Origin: Streptomyces luteolus
Lineage (GTDB): Bacteria; Actinomycetota; Actinomycetes; Streptomycetales; Streptomycetaceae
NCBI RefSeq assembly: GCF_029968015.1
Contig: NZ_JASCIS010000009.1
Coordinates: forward strand, 160,719 to 224,718
Reading direction: 5' to 3'
Length of the DNA stretch: 64,000 nt
A model generated the notes under the pieces. That model was not told the origin of the DNA, did not search any database, and was given only the letters and a program-made list of their open reading frames with translations. Shown piece after piece: positions 41,906-49,525 of the stretch (within the stretch, counting starts at the first letter, position 1; each line of letters begins with the position of its first letter). Position numbers and translations under genes: made by a program.

Positions 41906-43772
41906 TGCCCAACTCGCCGCGTACGAACCGGTGTCAGCCCACGATGCCCCCGATGCCCCCGAAGTGCGGCTCGGCGCCCGGAAGTCCATCGCCACCGTCT
42001 CGCTCAGCGGCCCGCTCTCCGAGAAGCTCACCGCCATCGCCGCGGCCGGATTCGACGGCGTCGAGATCTTCGAGAACGACCTGCTCGGCACGCCCCTCAG
42101 CCCTGAGGAGATCCGCGCCCGCTGCGCCGACCTCGGCCTCGCCATCGACCTCTACCAGCCGATGCGTGACGTCGAGGCCGTCCCCGAGGACGTCTTCGTA
42201 CGCAATCTGCGGCGCGCGGAGCGGAAGTTCGACGTGATGCGCAGGCTCGGCGCCGACCTGCTGCTCGTCTGCTCCAGCGTCGACCCGCGCGCCCTGGACG
42301 ACGACGCCCTCGCCGCCGAGCAGCTGCGCCGCCTCGCCGAGCGCGCCCATGAGCACGGCATCCGGATCGCGTACGAGGCGCTCGCCTGGGGGCGGCACGT
42401 CGACACGTACGACCACGCCTGGCGCATCGTCGAGCAGGCCGATCACCAGGCGCTCGGCACCTGTCTGGACTCCTTCCACATCCTGTCGCGCGGCAGCGAC
42501 GTCTCCGGCATCGCCGGCATCCCGGGCGAGAAGATCTTCTTCCTGCAGCTCGCGGACGCCCCGAAGCTCGCCATGGACGTCCTGCAGTGGAGCCGCCACC
42601 ACCGCTGCTTCCCGGGCCAGGGCGGCCTCGATGTCGCCTCCGTCGTCTCGGCCGCCGCGCGGGCCGGGTACGACGGGCCGCTCTCCCTCGAAGTGTTCAA
42701 CGACGTGTTCCGGCAGGCCGACGCCGCCCAGACCGCCGTGGACGCGCTGCGTTCCCTGCTCGTCCTGGAGGAGTCCGCCGGTCTCTCCGCGCCGCCCGTC
42801 CCGTCCCTGCCCACCGGCTTCGCCTTCGCCGAACTGGCCACACCCGACACCGAACCCGTACGGGCCGTCCTCGACGCGCTCGGCTTCGCCCGCACCGGAC
42901 GGCACACCTCCAAGCCGGTCGAACTGTGGGAGCAGGGGGCCGCCCGCCTCCTCCTCAACTCCGGTGCCGGATCGAGGCGTTACGGGCCGACGCTCGCCGC
43001 CGTCGGCCTGGAGACCCCCGACCCGGCGCAGGCCGCACGCCGCGCCGAGGCCCTGCTCGCGCCCGTCGTGCCGCGCCGCCGCGCTCTTGGCGACGCGCCC
43101 CTCGACGCGGTCGCCGCACCCGACGGCACCGAGCTGTTCTTCTGCCGCACCGACCGGCCCGACCACCCGAGCTGGACCGGCGACTTCGAGCCCCTACCCG
43201 TAAGCCCGCAGGAGCGGCCGGGGCACGTCCGGCGCATCGACCATGTGGCGCTGACCCAGCCCTGGCACCAGTTCGACGAGGCGGTCCTGTTCCACCGGGG
43301 CGTGCTCGGGCTCACCGTGCACGAGAGCCTCGACCTCGCCGACCCGTACGGCCTGTTCCGCAGCCGGGCCGTCGCGGGGCCGGGGGGCGGGGTGCGCCTC
43401 GCCCTCAACGTGGCGCCGGGGCCCGGGGCCGACGACCAGATGCTCCAGCACATCGCCCTCGCCACCGACGACGTGATCGCCGCCGCCCGCGCCGTGCGGG
43501 CCCGCGGCGCCGCCCTGCTCCCCATCCCCGCCAACTACTACGACGACCTGGCCGCCCGCCACGACCTCGACCCCCGGCTCCTCGAAGACCTGCGGGAGTC
43601 GGGCGTCCTCTACGACCGCGACGAGCACGGCGAGTTCCTGCACTGCTACACCGCCGCCGTAGGCCGCGTCTTCTTCGAGTTGGTCCAGCGCACCGGCGAC
43701 CACCAGGGCTACGGCGCCCGGAACGCGGGCATCAGGCTCGCCGCGCAGTACGCACATCAGCACCACCCGTGA
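41898..43772 (+). CDS. 3-dehydroshikimate dehydratase fused to an HPPD-like domain
   Basis: A 624-residue, two-part protein. The N-terminal half is an AP-endonuclease-2/sugar-isomerase TIM barrel: SIATVSLSGPLSEKLTAIAA, GFDGVEIFENDLLG, YEALAWGRHVDTYDHAWRIV, CLDSFHILSRGSD and LSLEVFNDVFR contain the Glu/His/Asp metal site of QuiC/AsbF/QsuB dehydratases. The C-terminal half is a VOC pair like 4-hydroxyphenylpyruvate dioxygenase: HVRRIDHVALTQPWHQFDEA, QHIALATDDVIAAARAVRA and RVFFELVQRTGDHQGYGARN. The first domain makes protocatechuate from dehydroshikimate; the second is structural or regulatory in known homologues. It links hydroaromatics to the pca operon. Confidence 0.9.
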   Translation: MVSAQLAAYEPVSAHDAPDAPEVRLGARKSIATVSLSGPLSEKLTAIAAAGFDGVEIFENDLLGTPLSPEEIRARCADLGLAIDLYQPMRDVEAVPEDVFVRNLRRAERKFDVMRRLGADLLLVCSSVDPRALDDDALAAEQLRRLAERAHEHGIRIAYEALAWGRHVDTYDHAWRIVEQADHQALGTCLDSFHILSRGSDVSGIAGIPGEKIFFLQLADAPKLAMDVLQWSRHHRCFPGQGGLDVASVVSAAARAGYDGPLSLEVFNDVFRQADAAQTAVDALRSLLVLEESAGLSAPPVPSLPTGFAFAELATPDTEPVRAVLDALGFARTGRHTSKPVELWEQGAARLLLNSGAGSRRYGPTLAAVGLETPDPAQAARRAEALLAPVVPRRRALGDAPLDAVAAPDGTELFFCRTDRPDHPSWTGDFEPLPVSPQERPGHVRRIDHVALTQPWHQFDEAVLFHRGVLGLTVHESLDLADPYGLFRSRAVAGPGGGVRLALNVAPGPGADDQMLQHIALATDDVIAAARAVRARGAALLPIPANYYDDLAARHDLDPRLLEDLRESGVLYDRDEHGEFLHCYTAAVGRVFFELVQRTGDHQGYGARNAGIRLAAQYAHQHHP

Positions 43773-43846
43773 CACTGCCGCCCAGCGGGCGGTCCTGGCC
43801 CCGGAGATACACTGACCGGCCCGGACCGCCCGCACCGAGGAGCCGC

Positions 43847-44572
43847 ATGGCCGCCGTACCCCCGTCGACCGCCCCGTCGAAGGACCCTTCGAAGGACCCC
43901 GCGCCCGGCAACGGCAAGCGCACCCGGGACAAGGCGCGCACGCAGGCGGAGATCCTCGACGTGGCCACGGAGGAGTTCGCGCGGCTCGGCTTCACCGGGG
44001 CCCGGGTCGACGAGATCGCCGCGCGGACGCAGACCACGAAGCGGATGATCTACTACTACTTCGGCAGCAAGGAGCAGCTGTTCACGGCTGTCCTGGAGCG
44101 GGCGTACGCGGTCATCCGCCGCCAGGAGCAGCAGCTGGACGTCGAGGGCCTGGAGCCGGTCGCCGCGATCCGGCGGCTCGCCGAGCTCACCTTCGACCAC
44201 CACGATGCGCACCCCGACTTCATCCGCCTCGTCTCCATCGAGAACATCCACGAGGCCGAGCACATCGCGTCCGCCCCGAGCCTCGGCGACCTCAGCTCGC
44301 CCGCGATCGAGGTGCTGTCCCGCATCCTCGACGAGGGCCGGGCGCAGGGCGTGTTCACGGCGGAGGTCGACGCGGTCGACCTGCACGCGCTGATCAGCTC
44401 GTTCTGCTTCTTCCGGGTCGCCAACCGGCACACGTTCCAGGCCCTGTTCGCCCGCGACCTGACGGCGAAGGACACCCGGGAGCACTACCGCACGATGCTC
44501 TCCGACATGGTGATCGCCTACTTGACGACGACGGCGACGACGGCGACGGCGACGCCGCCGACCGACCGCTGA
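43847..44572 (+). CDS. TetR-family regulator of the hydroaromatic import/conversion genes
   Basis: A 241-residue protein: after a polar tail (APSKDPSKDPAPGNGKRTRD) the helix-turn-helix EILDVATEEFARLGFTGARV, DEIAARTQTTKRMIYYYFGS is complete; the C-terminal domain resembles the TetR_C_33-like ligand domain. GAGGAG precedes the ATG at 43847. It has its own promoter region (74-base gap) after the dehydratase gene and probably controls the transporter/dehydrogenase/dehydratase set through the palindrome at 39364. The tail TTTATTATATPPTDR is another low-complexity end. Confidence 0.85.
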   Translation: MAAVPPSTAPSKDPSKDPAPGNGKRTRDKARTQAEILDVATEEFARLGFTGARVDEIAARTQTTKRMIYYYFGSKEQLFTAVLERAYAVIRRQEQQLDVEGLEPVAAIRRLAELTFDHHDAHPDFIRLVSIENIHEAEHIASAPSLGDLSSPAIEVLSRILDEGRAQGVFTAEVDAVDLHALISSFCFFRVANRHTFQALFARDLTAKDTREHYRTMLSDMVIAYLTTTATTATATPPTDR

Positions 44573-44606
44573 AGGAGCCCGAAATCTCCTCAATCGCCGG
44601 AGGGGC

Positions 44607-45539
44607 TCACGGCAGCAGATACGCCTTGCGCCACAGCCGCATGCCCGGGGCGCCGATGAGGCCCGCGTCCTGAAGGAACGGCATGATCCGCTCGCCGCCG
44701 TACCGCATCGTCCTGCGGTAGTGCGGATTGGCGTGCGCGGTGCGCCAGGCCTCCCTGGGGTCGAGGCCGACCGCCGCGTACGCCTTGGGGTGGATCAGGC
44801 TGCGGGAGATGAAGAACGACACCAGGGCGATCATGAACTGCTGGTAGCGCAGCTCGGCGCGGCCCAACTCCGGTACGCCGCGCAGCACTTCCTCGCGCGC
44901 GAACGTGACGTGCCGGGCCTCCTCCATGATGTGGATGCGGTTGACCATCCGCATCAGCGGCTGCACGGAGTCGTCGCCCGCCATCTCCCGCTGGAGCTTG
45001 TCGAGCACCTCCTCGGCGACCAGGATCGAGCCGTACATCGCCGGTCCGTACGCGAGCGTCGGCAGGACCTTGGCCAGGCGGCGCAGATACTCCGGCGGTC
45101 CGTACGCCGGGCAGTCGATGCGCTCGACGAGGCGGGCGAACATCGTGACGTGCCGGCACTCCTCGGCGACCTCGGTCAGCGCGTACTGCGTGTGCCGTTT
45201 CGTGGGATCGCTGTCGTAGACCTCCTTCAACAGCATCTGCATCAGCAGGATCTCGAACCACAGGCCGACGCTGGCGATCGTCGCCATCTCGTGCCTGCCG
45301 AGTTCGCGCCGCTGCTCCTCGCTCATCCGCTCCCACAGCGGGGTGCCGTAGAGCGAGACGCGGTGCGGCAGCAGGTACTGCTTGTCGTCCGCGAGGGGCG
45401 CGTCCCAGTCGATGTCGATCGCGGGGTCGTAGAACTTCTTCGCCGACGACGAGAGCAGGCGGGCGGCGGTCTTCTCGCGGTCCGGAACGGCCGTTCGCTC
45501 CTTGGGAGTTGACTCGGTTCGGGGCAGTGCACGGGCCAT
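44607..45539 (-). CDS. AurF-like diiron oxygenase
   Basis: A 310-residue helical protein of the p-aminobenzoate N-oxygenase (AurF) family. Iron-binding motifs in order are GLWFEILLMQMLL (Glu), TEVAEECRHVTMFARL (Glu-x2-His), ILVAEEVLDKLQ (Glu) and HIMEEARHVTFAREE (Glu-Glu-x2-His). AurF oxidises aryl amines to nitroarenes; many actinobacterial relatives outside clusters have no known substrate. It is divergent from a TetR gene with a palindrome between them. The stop is directly followed by the GCCCCTCCGGCG intergenic element, probably a terminator. Confidence 0.87.
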   Translation of the reverse strand: MARALPRTESTPKERTAVPDREKTAARLLSSSAKKFYDPAIDIDWDAPLADDKQYLLPHRVSLYGTPLWERMSEEQRRELGRHEMATIASVGLWFEILLMQMLLKEVYDSDPTKRHTQYALTEVAEECRHVTMFARLVERIDCPAYGPPEYLRRLAKVLPTLAYGPAMYGSILVAEEVLDKLQREMAGDDSVQPLMRMVNRIHIMEEARHVTFAREEVLRGVPELGRAELRYQQFMIALVSFFISRSLIHPKAYAAVGLDPREAWRTAHANPHYRRTMRYGGERIMPFLQDAGLIGAPGMRLWRKAYLLP

Positions 45540-45571
45540 GGGCGGCTCACTCCTCGGGGTGCCGAGAAACT

Positions 45572-45587
45572 GTTACTTCGAGGTAAC
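45572..45587. promoter_or_regulatory. TetR operator between AurF-like and TetR genes
   Basis: GTTACTTCGAGGTAAC is symmetric except for one base pair. It is centred in the 71-base divergent gap, 33 bases before the AurF-like start, and would let the adjacent TetR protein control both genes. Confidence 0.6.
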
Positions 45588-45610
45588 TGTTACCCCCGGT
45601 AGCATGTAGC

Positions 45611-46312
45611 GTGTGCCGCGTGGCGGTCAAGGGCGGGGAACCAGGACGGTCGGCCGACGGACGCAGGGAACGGTGGCGCACCCACCGGGCCGCGCGCCGC
45701 GAGGAGTTCATCGACGCGGCCCTGCGCGCCCTCGCGCGGCACGGGCCCGAACTGCGGGTCGACCAGGTCGCGGCCGAGGCCGGCGTCAGCAAACCCGTCC
45801 TGTACCGGCAGTTCAACGGCAAGACCGATCTGCTCGAAGCCCTGCACGAGCGGGCCACGACACTGTTCATGGCAGCCCTCGTGCCCGCCCTCGACGACTC
45901 CCTCGCCCCGATCGTCCAAGTCCGCACCGCACTCGACGCGTTCTTCGCCGTACTCGACCAACACCCCAACCTCTACCGCCTGGTGAACCGCACCATCCCC
46001 GAGGGCCCGCTCGCCGAGGGCTCCGCCGTACGGGCGGGGAAGGAGCTCGCCGCCGCCACCCTCACCCGGATCTTCGACGAGCGGCTGCACGCCCTCGGCC
46101 TCGACACCCGCGACGCCGCACCCCTCGCCCAGGCGGTCGTCGGCCTGGTCCACAACACCGCCGAGTGGTGGCTCACGACCCGGGCGACGACCCGCGCCGC
46201 CACCGTCGACTTCCTCACCCCCGTCGCCTGGGCGGCCATCGCCGGCCACCTCGCCCGGCACGGCGTCCACCTCGACCCGCACCGTCCCCAGCCAGCGCAC
46301 GAGGAGATCTGA
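45611..46312 (+). CDS. TetR-family repressor of the AurF-like gene
   Basis: A 233-residue regulator: REEFIDAALRALARHGPELR, VDQVAAEAGVSKPVLYRQFN and GKTDLLEALHERATT form the DNA-binding domain; the rest is helical with FLTPVAWAAIAGHLARHGV near the end. A -10-like TAGCAT (45600-45605) lies five bases before the GTG at 45611 and no ribosome site is present, so the transcript may be leaderless; GTG 45620 is the alternative start. It is followed at one base by the DUF4873 gene. Confidence 0.85.
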   Translation: MCRVAVKGGEPGRSADGRRERWRTHRAARREEFIDAALRALARHGPELRVDQVAAEAGVSKPVLYRQFNGKTDLLEALHERATTLFMAALVPALDDSLAPIVQVRTALDAFFAVLDQHPNLYRLVNRTIPEGPLAEGSAVRAGKELAAATLTRIFDERLHALGLDTRDAAPLAQAVVGLVHNTAEWWLTTRATTRAATVDFLTPVAWAAIAGHLARHGVHLDPHRPQPAHEEI

Positions 46313-46313
46313 C

Positions 46314-46628
46314 ATGACGCACCCCACCGACGACGACGGCTACACCGGACCCGCCACCCTCGTACTCGACGGCGAGGAACGCCCCGTGCGGGTCACGCTG
46401 CGTGGCCACTTCCAGCCCATCGACGGCCGCTACCACTGGTACGGGAGGATCGCCGCCGACCCCGCACTCGTCGCGCGGCTCGACGGCAGGCGCGCCGAAG
46501 CCGTCCTCCGTACCCCGCAGGGCGAGGCGTACGGCGAACTCACCGACCCCGACCCCTGGGACCGCTACCGGATCGCGGGCACGAGCACCCCGCCCTTCAC
46601 GGTGGACCAGCCCCTGCCGCAGGACTGA
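46314..46628 (+). CDS. DUF4873 domain protein
   Basis: A 104-residue beta-rich protein: GYTGPATLVLDGEERPVRVT, LRGHFQPIDGRYHWYGRIAA and VLRTPQGEAYGELTDPDPWD are the conserved blocks of DUF4873, a domain also found fused to flavin monooxygenases. It has no known activity. The ATG is two bases after the TetR stop, and the set AurF-like/TetR/DUF4873 may form one functional unit with the small protein as an accessory to the oxygenase. Confidence 0.85.
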   Translation: MTHPTDDDGYTGPATLVLDGEERPVRVTLRGHFQPIDGRYHWYGRIAADPALVARLDGRRAEAVLRTPQGEAYGELTDPDPWDRYRIAGTSTPPFTVDQPLPQD

Positions 46629-46714
46629 CCCGCCGCCCCTCTCCCTTTCCTCCCTTCTTCCCTCCTTCCCTCCGTCGCGCCCGCCCGACCGCATCGGGCA
46701 CAGAGCAGGCGGGG

Positions 46715-47002
46715 ATGCGTACGGGTGCCGCGCTCGACTCGCAGCCCCGGATGTCCTTCCATCCTCGGGGTCTGCGACGACCCCGACCCCGGCCGCGCCG
46801 AAGGCACCGATCTACCGTGTTCGACACCTCGGGCCCGGCGCCGGAGGCGATCCAGCACCTGTGGCGGGACGTCTTCACCCAGTGGTTCCCGTCCAACCCC
46901 TACCGCGGCAGGCCGGGCCCCGAGCTCCTGCGCACCACGTACACGGACGGCCACGGGCAGGTCGACGCCCAGCTGTGGCTGCCCGTGGAGCGGGAGGTCT
47001 GA
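46715..47002 (+). pseudogene. Fragment of a GyrI-like/AraC effector-binding domain
   Basis: The last ~65 residues (FDTSGPAPEAIQHLWRDVFT, QWFPSNPYRGRPGPELLRTT, VDAQLWLPVEREV, stop) match the C-terminal end of the bacterial effector-binding (GyrI-like) domain, which normally needs about 150 residues. Upstream the frame is Arg/Pro-rich and not part of the domain. There is no DNA-binding domain and no ribosome site for a sensible start. It is best read as a truncated remnant. A pure pyrimidine tract (CCTCCCTTCT type, 46636-46674) precedes it. Confidence 0.6.
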
Positions 47003-47101
47003 GCCCGACCCGTACGGGGCGTGCGCGGGCCACCGGAACGCCTCGCCCCGTACGGGCCAGCAAGACGCGCCCCGCGCCCCGCGCCGGGCTGCAATGGACG
47101 G

Positions 47102-47773
47102 GTGACCGCGCCACCGGACGACTGCCTCGCGCGCAACGAATGGATCTGCGGCGACTACCTCAGCACGCGCCGCCACATCCTCGCCGACGCCGTCCTGCAG
47201 CACCTGGAGCTGACCGCGCTGTCCGTCGCGATCGCCCTGCTCCTCGCCGTGCCGCTCGCGCTCCTCGCCCGCCGCTTCCACACCGCCGCCGGGCCGGTCC
47301 TCGCCCTCACCACGGTGCTTTACACCATCCCGTCCCTCGCGATGTTCTCGCTGCTCCTGCCGCTGTACGGACTCTCCGCCTCGCTCGTCGTCGCCGGACT
47401 CGTCCTGTACTCGCTCACCCTGCTCGTCCGGAACATCCTCGCCGGGCTCCGCGCCGTCCCCGAGGAGACCCGGCAGGCCGCCAAGGGCATGGGATACGGG
47501 CCCGTACGCCTGCTGCTCACCGTCGAACTGCCGCTCGCGCTGCCCGCCGCCATGGCCGGGCTGCGCATCGCCACCGTCTCGGCGGTCTCCCTCGTCACGA
47601 TCGGCGCGATCGTCGGCCACGGCGGGCTCGGCAACCTCATCTACACCGGCATGAACACCTACTTCAAAGCACAGGTCCTCACCGCGTCCGTGCTGTGCGT
47701 CGTCATCGCCGTCGCCGCCGATCTGCTGCTCCTCGGCGCGCAGCGGCTCCTCACGCCCTGGCAGCGCTCATGA
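47102..47773 (+). CDS. Betaine/choline-type ABC importer permease 1
   Basis: A 223-residue permease of the OpuC/ProW type, with about five helices: LTALSVAIALLLAVPLALLA, VLYTIPSLAMFSLLLPLYGL, the coupling loop EETRQAAKGMGYGPVRLLLT (EAA-like) and GAIVGHGGLGNLIYTG. GTG 47102 is followed by only a short leader; a -10-like TGCAAT (47090-47095) suggests a leaderless or near-leaderless mRNA. It overlaps the second permease by four bases. The set imports a compatible solute such as glycine betaine, choline or carnitine. Confidence 0.88.
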   Translation: MTAPPDDCLARNEWICGDYLSTRRHILADAVLQHLELTALSVAIALLLAVPLALLARRFHTAAGPVLALTTVLYTIPSLAMFSLLLPLYGLSASLVVAGLVLYSLTLLVRNILAGLRAVPEETRQAAKGMGYGPVRLLLTVELPLALPAAMAGLRIATVSAVSLVTIGAIVGHGGLGNLIYTGMNTYFKAQVLTASVLCVVIAVAADLLLLGAQRLLTPWQRS

Positions 47774-48450
47774 ACACCCTCACCGACGCCTGGAGCTGGC
47801 TCACCGACGCCGACCACTGGTCCGGCGCCGACGGCATCTGGCACCGCCTCACCGAACACCTCCTCCTCACCGTGATCTGCCTGGCCGTCAGCTGCCTGAT
47901 CGCGCTGCCCGTCGCGCTGGTCCTCGGCCACCTCGGCAAGGGCGGCGCGCTCGCCGTGAACATCTCCAACGTCGGCCGCGCCGTCCCCACCTTCGCCGTG
48001 CTCGTCCTGCTCCTGCTCACCCCGCTGGGCCGATACGGCGAGGGCCCCACCGTCGTCGCCCTCGTCCTGTTCGCCGTACCGCCGCTGCTCACCAACGCGT
48101 ACGTCGGGATGCGCGGCGTCGACCGCAGCATCGTGCAGGCCGCGCGCGGGATGGGGATGACCGGGCGGCAGATGCTGTGGCGGGTGGAGGCGCCGCTCGC
48201 GCTGCCGATGATCGTCAACGGGGTGCGGATCGCTGCCGTGCAGCTCGTCGCCACCGCTACCATCGCGGCCCTCGCGGGCGGCGGCGGGCTCGGCCGCATC
48301 ATCACCGCGGGCTTCAACCTGGCCTCCACACCGCAGGTGGTCGCGGGTGCCGTGCTCGTCGCCGTGTTCGCGCTGCTCGTCGAGGCCTGCTTCGAAGTCG
48401 GCGAACGCCTGGCGCCAGGACTCGCCCGCAGGAAGGCGGCGGCCACATGA
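47770..48450 (+). CDS. Betaine/choline-type ABC importer permease 2
   Basis: A 226-residue permease related to the first: LTVICLAVSCLIALPVALVL, NVGRAVPTFAVLVLLLLTPL, the coupling loop VQAARGMGMTGRQMLWRVEA and ATIAALAGGGGLGRIITAGF. ATGA overlaps tie it to permease 1 and to the binding protein, the usual OpuC-type order apart from the ATPase, which is missing here. Confidence 0.88.
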   Translation: MNTLTDAWSWLTDADHWSGADGIWHRLTEHLLLTVICLAVSCLIALPVALVLGHLGKGGALAVNISNVGRAVPTFAVLVLLLLTPLGRYGEGPTVVALVLFAVPPLLTNAYVGMRGVDRSIVQAARGMGMTGRQMLWRVEAPLALPMIVNGVRIAAVQLVATATIAALAGGGGLGRIITAGFNLASTPQVVAGAVLVAVFALLVEACFEVGERLAPGLARRKAAAT

Positions 48451-49430
48451 GGACCACGCGCGCCCGCCTGACCGGTCTGCTCACCGGGCTGCTCGTCCTG
48501 CTCACCGGCTGCACCACCGGCCCGTCCCTGGAGGACCAGGGCGAGGTCACCGCGCCGCCCGGCGACAGCCGCAGCCTCACCATCGGGTCCGCCGGTTTCA
48601 CCGAGAGCGACCTGCTCGCCCAGATGTACGCGCTGCTCCTGCGCGAGCAGGGCTACTCCACCCAGCTCCTCTCCGTCGCCAACCGCGAGCTGTACGAACC
48701 CGCCCTGGAGAGCGGCCAGATCGACGTCGTGCCCGAGTACGCCGCCACCTTCGCGGACTGGCTCAACGCGAAGGCCAACGGCCCGGACGCGAAGCCCGTC
48801 GGCTCACCCGACCTGAACGCCACCATGACCGCCCTGCGCGAACTGGCCGCACCCCGCGGGCTCATGGTCCTCGACGCGGGCAAGGCCGTCGACCAGAACG
48901 CCTTCGCCGTCACGGCAGACTTCGCGAAGCAGCATGGTCTGAAAACCCTCAGCGACCTCGGCCGCGCCGAGATCCCCGTCCGCCTGGCCGCCGGTGACGA
49001 GTGCGTCCAACGCCCTTACTGCAAGCCGGGGTTGGAGAAGACGTACGGCATCGAGATCACCGCGGTCGACCCCAAGGGCGTCGGCACCACCCAGGCCAAG
49101 CAGGCGGTGCAGAACGGCCAGGACCAGATGGTCCTCACCACGACGACGGACGCCACGCTCGACGAGTTCGGCCTGGTCCTCCTGAAGGACGACAAGAAAC
49201 TCCAGAACGCCGACTACATCGTCCCCGTCGTCAACCGCGCCCGCGCCGGCAGCGACCGTGTCGCCAAGGCCCTCGGCAAGCTCAACTCCGTTCTCACGAC
49301 CGAGGACTTGGCCTCCCTCAACCAGCAGGTCGACAGCTGGCGACGCCTGCCGGAGGATGTGGCGGAGGCGTATCTGCGGGACAAGGGCCTGCTCAAATCG
49401 AGCCCGTCTGGGGGTACCTCCCAGCGGTAG
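48447..49430 (+). CDS. Betaine/choline-type ABC importer substrate-binding lipoprotein
   Basis: A 327-residue exported lipoprotein: signal with lipobox LLTGC, then the OpuAC-like domain (LTIGSAGFTESDLLAQMYAL, DVVPEYAATFADWLNAKANG, FAVTADFAKQHGLKTLSDLG). The last residues (SSPSGGTSQR) and the stop are provided by an intergenic hairpin element (49407-49440), so the natural C-terminus seems replaced or extended. It captures the solute and delivers it to the two permeases. Confidence 0.87.
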   Translation: MRTTRARLTGLLTGLLVLLTGCTTGPSLEDQGEVTAPPGDSRSLTIGSAGFTESDLLAQMYALLLREQGYSTQLLSVANRELYEPALESGQIDVVPEYAATFADWLNAKANGPDAKPVGSPDLNATMTALRELAAPRGLMVLDAGKAVDQNAFAVTADFAKQHGLKTLSDLGRAEIPVRLAAGDECVQRPYCKPGLEKTYGIEITAVDPKGVGTTQAKQAVQNGQDQMVLTTTTDATLDEFGLVLLKDDKKLQNADYIVPVVNRARAGSDRVAKALGKLNSVLTTEDLASLNQQVDSWRRLPEDVAEAYLRDKGLLKSSPSGGTSQR

Positions 49431-49464
49431 CTGGGGGAGATTGAGGACGAGCCCGAAGGGCGAT
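49407..49464. repeat. Hairpin element at the binding-protein stop, between convergent genes
   Basis: CTCCCAGC, loop GGTA, GCTGGGGG forms a stem (one mismatch) around the TAG stop at 49428-49430. The next 25 bases (ATTGAGGACGAGCCCGAAGG and on) are repeated in inverse at 53829-53851. Probably a bidirectional terminator derived from a repeated genomic element. Confidence 0.65.
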
Positions 49465-49525
49465 CGGCGGTGCGTCGGCCGACGGTGCGGGTCGTGGTGC
49501 GCGAGGGCCGCCCACCCCGGCAGGG

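Noticed and set aside
46715..46820. An intact AraC-type regulator start
   Set aside because: Only the effector-domain end is present and the preceding residues are compositionally biased.
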